A DNA stretch of 64,000 nucleotides from Sporosarcina sp. ACRSL (lineage in GTDB: Bacteria > Bacillota > Bacilli > Bacillales_A > Planococcaceae). Shown here piece after piece: positions 62,237 to 64,000 of the stretch. Position 1 is the stretch's first letter. Each line of letters begins with the position of its first letter. The notes under the pieces were generated by a model. It made no database searches, was not told the origin of the DNA, and saw only the letters and a list, made by a program, of their open reading frames with translations. Made by a program: the position numbers and the translations under genes. The stretch spans positions 186,001 through 250,000 of the forward strand of contig NZ_JAKRNT010000006.1 of assembly GCF_022346605.1 (NCBI RefSeq), given 5' to 3'.

Positions 62237-62998
62237 CTATTCATTCAAATAAGATGCGAACCAATCGGCAGTTCGCAGCATGCCGGATCTTGAAACAGCA
62301 TGCCCCGCTATCGGATCCGCGACGAATTCAAATCGTTCAGGTGCATCCTCATAATCCTTTTTCGCCGCTTTATAGAAATTGTATGTCGGATCAAACGGTA
62401 CGGTACTGTCATTTTGACCGTGCCAGAAATAAACAGGTCGATGATTGAGCTTCTGCCTTTGCCTCGTTAAATCAAAAATGGCTAGCGTATCGAGGAGCGA
62501 TTTACGCTCTTCGTCTGTGATCGGCAATTTGAAACCACGTTTTTCGAATTGTGCTATTTGCGCTTTTGCAAGCTCGACATATCCCGGTGCACCCATCATG
62601 ACCGCTGCGACTTCGATCCACGGGTAAACAGTCAAACAACCGAGGGTCGTAATGCCGCCCATGGAAGTTCCGCCCATTCCGATTTTCTGGACGCCTCTTT
62701 CAAGTAATTCTTTATGCAGCACGTCCATTTCCTCGATCGATGTAAGGACGATTTCCCAAAAACGCAAGCTCAATTGGACTTCATCCAATCCTTCATCCCT
62801 CGAACCATGCAAATGGGCATCTGGCAACAGGACGCGGAATCCTTTCTTTGCGATATTATATGCGTAATGCAAATTATGCTCTTTGGCACTCGTGAAACCA
62901 TGTAAAAATATGACTGCTGGAAGATTGCTATTTTCGTTCGTTTCATCCACAATATGTAATAATGGTATATTGCCCCAATTTTCTTCGTTGACAATCAT
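62237..62998 (-). CDS. yitV: Alpha/beta hydrolase, YitV-like esterase
   Basis: A 253-residue esterase-like protein. The nucleophile elbow is GMGGTSMGGITTLG with serine in GTSMGG; the acidic member is likely in WHGQNDSTVPFD and the histidine in PIAGHAVSRSG. HGFTSAKEHNLHYAYNIAKK is the oxyanion region. The substrate is unknown. It is divergent from yitU and first in the yitV-yitW unit. AAGAAGGTG precedes ATG. Confidence 0.88.
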   Translation of the reverse strand: MIVNEENWGNIPLLHIVDETNENSNLPAVIFLHGFTSAKEHNLHYAYNIAKKGFRVLLPDAHLHGSRDEGLDEVQLSLRFWEIVLTSIEEMDVLHKELLERGVQKIGMGGTSMGGITTLGCLTVYPWIEVAAVMMGAPGYVELAKAQIAQFEKRGFKLPITDEERKSLLDTLAIFDLTRQRQKLNHRPVYFWHGQNDSTVPFDPTYNFYKAAKKDYEDAPERFEFVADPIAGHAVSRSGMLRTADWFASYLNE

Positions 62999-63206
62999 GC
63001 AAACACCTTCTTACTTTTTCTAAATCGTACCAAAGTTTTACTAGAAAAACAAAAAGGACGGTTTCCCGGAATGTTTTGACTGCCCCAATAGATAACGTTA
63101 AACTGGACATTATAAGATGAACCAACCAATTTAGTGCTTCAACAACGCTGAAAGTCAGTAAAAAACGGGTATACAACTAAGAATCTTTCCAAAAGGGGGC
63201 TGAATT

Positions 63207-64000
63207 ATGAAACCGCATTTAATTGTCCTCGACTTGGACGGGACATTGTTGACGGATGAAAAAGTGATCTCAGAGGAAACCGCGAAGACATTGAAGCAGG
63301 CGGAGGAACAAGGCCACCAGGTGATGATTGCAACCGGCCGGCCGTATCGGGCAAGCGAGATGTACTATCGCCAACTTGGACTAAAAACCCCGATCGTCAA
63401 TTTCAATGGCGCATTCGTCCACAACCCGACTGACCGTTCTTGGAAAACGGTCCATGAAACGATTCCTCTACCTGTCGTCAATGATGTTGTTGACGCACTG
63501 TATGATTTCCGTTTCCACAATATCATTGCTGAAGTGATGGACGATGTGTACTTGCAATATCACGATGAAAAGCCATTGGATATTCTCACCTTCGGTGATC
63601 CAGTCATTAAGCAAGGGGACATCAGAGAGGCCTTGAAAGTCGACCCTACAAGTTTGCTTATTCAGGCGGATCCCCAAAATGCTGATCTAATCCGGAGACA
63701 TTTAGCGGAGGTCTATGCTGAGGCGATCGACCATAGACGATGGGGCGCGCCATGGGCTGTCATTGAAATCGTGCGCCACGGTTTGAATAAGGCGGTCGGT
63801 ATTTCGCACGTATCCAAGTGGCTCGGAATTCCACGGGAGCGCATCATCGCATTCGGAGATGAAGACAATGACCTGGAAATGATCGACTACGCTGGAGTAG
63901 GCGTCGCAATGGGCAACGGGATTGACCGACTCAAATCCATAGCTAATGAAGTGACGTTGACAAATAATGAAGACGGAATCGCGGAAGTGCTGAAAGAACG
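63207..64000 (+). CDS. yitU: Cof-type HAD phosphatase (YitU), 3'-truncated by window end
   Basis: The frame is open from ATG 63207 to the right edge (264 codons). Motif I VLDLDGTLLTDE is at residues 6-17, motif II MIATGRPYR, the lysine LNKAVGISHVSKWLG and motif IV FGDEDNDLEMI all match Cof-type HAD-IIB phosphatases, which cleave phospho-sugars, flavins or nucleotides. AAAAGGGGG is the ribosome site. Divergent from yitV, as in B. subtilis. Confidence 0.93.
   Translation, partial: MKPHLIVLDLDGTLLTDEKVISEETAKTLKQAEEQGHQVMIATGRPYRASEMYYRQLGLKTPIVNFNGAFVHNPTDRSWKTVHETIPLPVVNDVVDALYDFRFHNIIAEVMDDVYLQYHDEKPLDILTFGDPVIKQGDIREALKVDPTSLLIQADPQNADLIRRHLAEVYAEAIDHRRWGAPWAVIEIVRHGLNKAVGISHVSKWLGIPRERIIAFGDEDNDLEMIDYAGVGVAMGNGIDRLKSIANEVTLTNNEDGIAEVLKE

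Overview
The window reads as chromosomal DNA of an endospore-forming member of the Bacillales, most like Planococcaceae (Sporosarcina-type). The evidence is a set of spore genes (SspH, SpoVIF, YjcZ, SpoVAC/AD/AE, a CotY/CotZ coat protein), strong AGGAGG ribosome binding sites, and gene order. From about 31.5 kb to the right end the order is, read in reverse, that of the Bacillus subtilis yitU-yitV-yitW ... yjzD-fabHA-fabF ... trpS ... spx-mecA-coiA-pepF ... yjbH-yjbI-yjbJ-yjbL-yjbM-nadK-rluD-prpE ... cotO-cotZ ... spoVIF ... yjcF-yjcG-yjcH region. The species name is inference; the spore-former assignment is firm.

Layout. 0-9.4 kb: end of a class V aminotransferase and serA (serine synthesis), a HAD phosphatase, a 2H RNA phosphodiesterase, CorA, a DUF3243 protein, SspH, a DeoR regulator, a TauE/SafE permease, a small lipoprotein, a GNAT and an alanine/glycine:Na+ symporter. 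9.4-14 kb: an ECF sigma factor, a membrane protein, an ABC ATPase and two ABC-2 permeases in one overlapping operon. 14-21 kb: HelD, an N-acylamino-acid racemase with a GNAT partner, a VOC protein, an SLC13-type permease. 21-26 kb: a YlmA-like ABC ATPase and a second ABC operon (ATPase, two permeases, lipoprotein). 26-30.4 kb: an AEC transporter and a glutamine ABC operon (glnQ-glnH-glnM-glnP). 30.8-37.9 kb: PgpA, yjcH-yjcG-yjcF, then sporulation and coat genes. 38-45 kb: mgtE, prpE, an alarmone synthetase-NAD kinase-pseudouridine synthase operon, and lytic transglycosylase-globin-SpxH. 45-53.4 kb: pepF, coiA, mecA and spx, with a repeat-rich insert of lipoproteins and a broken gene between coiA and mecA. 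53.7-64 kb: a secreted glycosidase-like protein, T-box-controlled trpS, fabF/fabH behind a FapR operator, an N-domain-less clpB behind a CtsR operator, and yitW/yitV/yitU.

The genes work in a few groups. Spx, its proteolytic adaptor SpxH (YjbH), MecA and ClpB form a protein-quality and thiol-stress network. The small RNA RoxS/RsaE, which I identify on the minus strand between yjbH and pepF with a Rex-type operator at its 5' end, links this locus to NADH and respiratory control. FapR controls fatty-acid initiation and elongation, and a sigma-G promoter drives the spoVA-type operon that moves dipicolinic acid.

The least explained material is non-coding. Four short degenerate tandem arrays with a 20-21 bp period sit directly 3' of genes. 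One core (TTTATGCG) is shared by two arrays 13 kb apart, a GGAGCC core forms a third and a TCACC core a fourth. There is also a family of GC-rich interspersed palindromic elements. One has split a terminator and is flanked by a 28-bp direct repeat, one lies between the trpS T-box and the gene, one has truncated a gene, and one carries a 36-bp tandem expansion.
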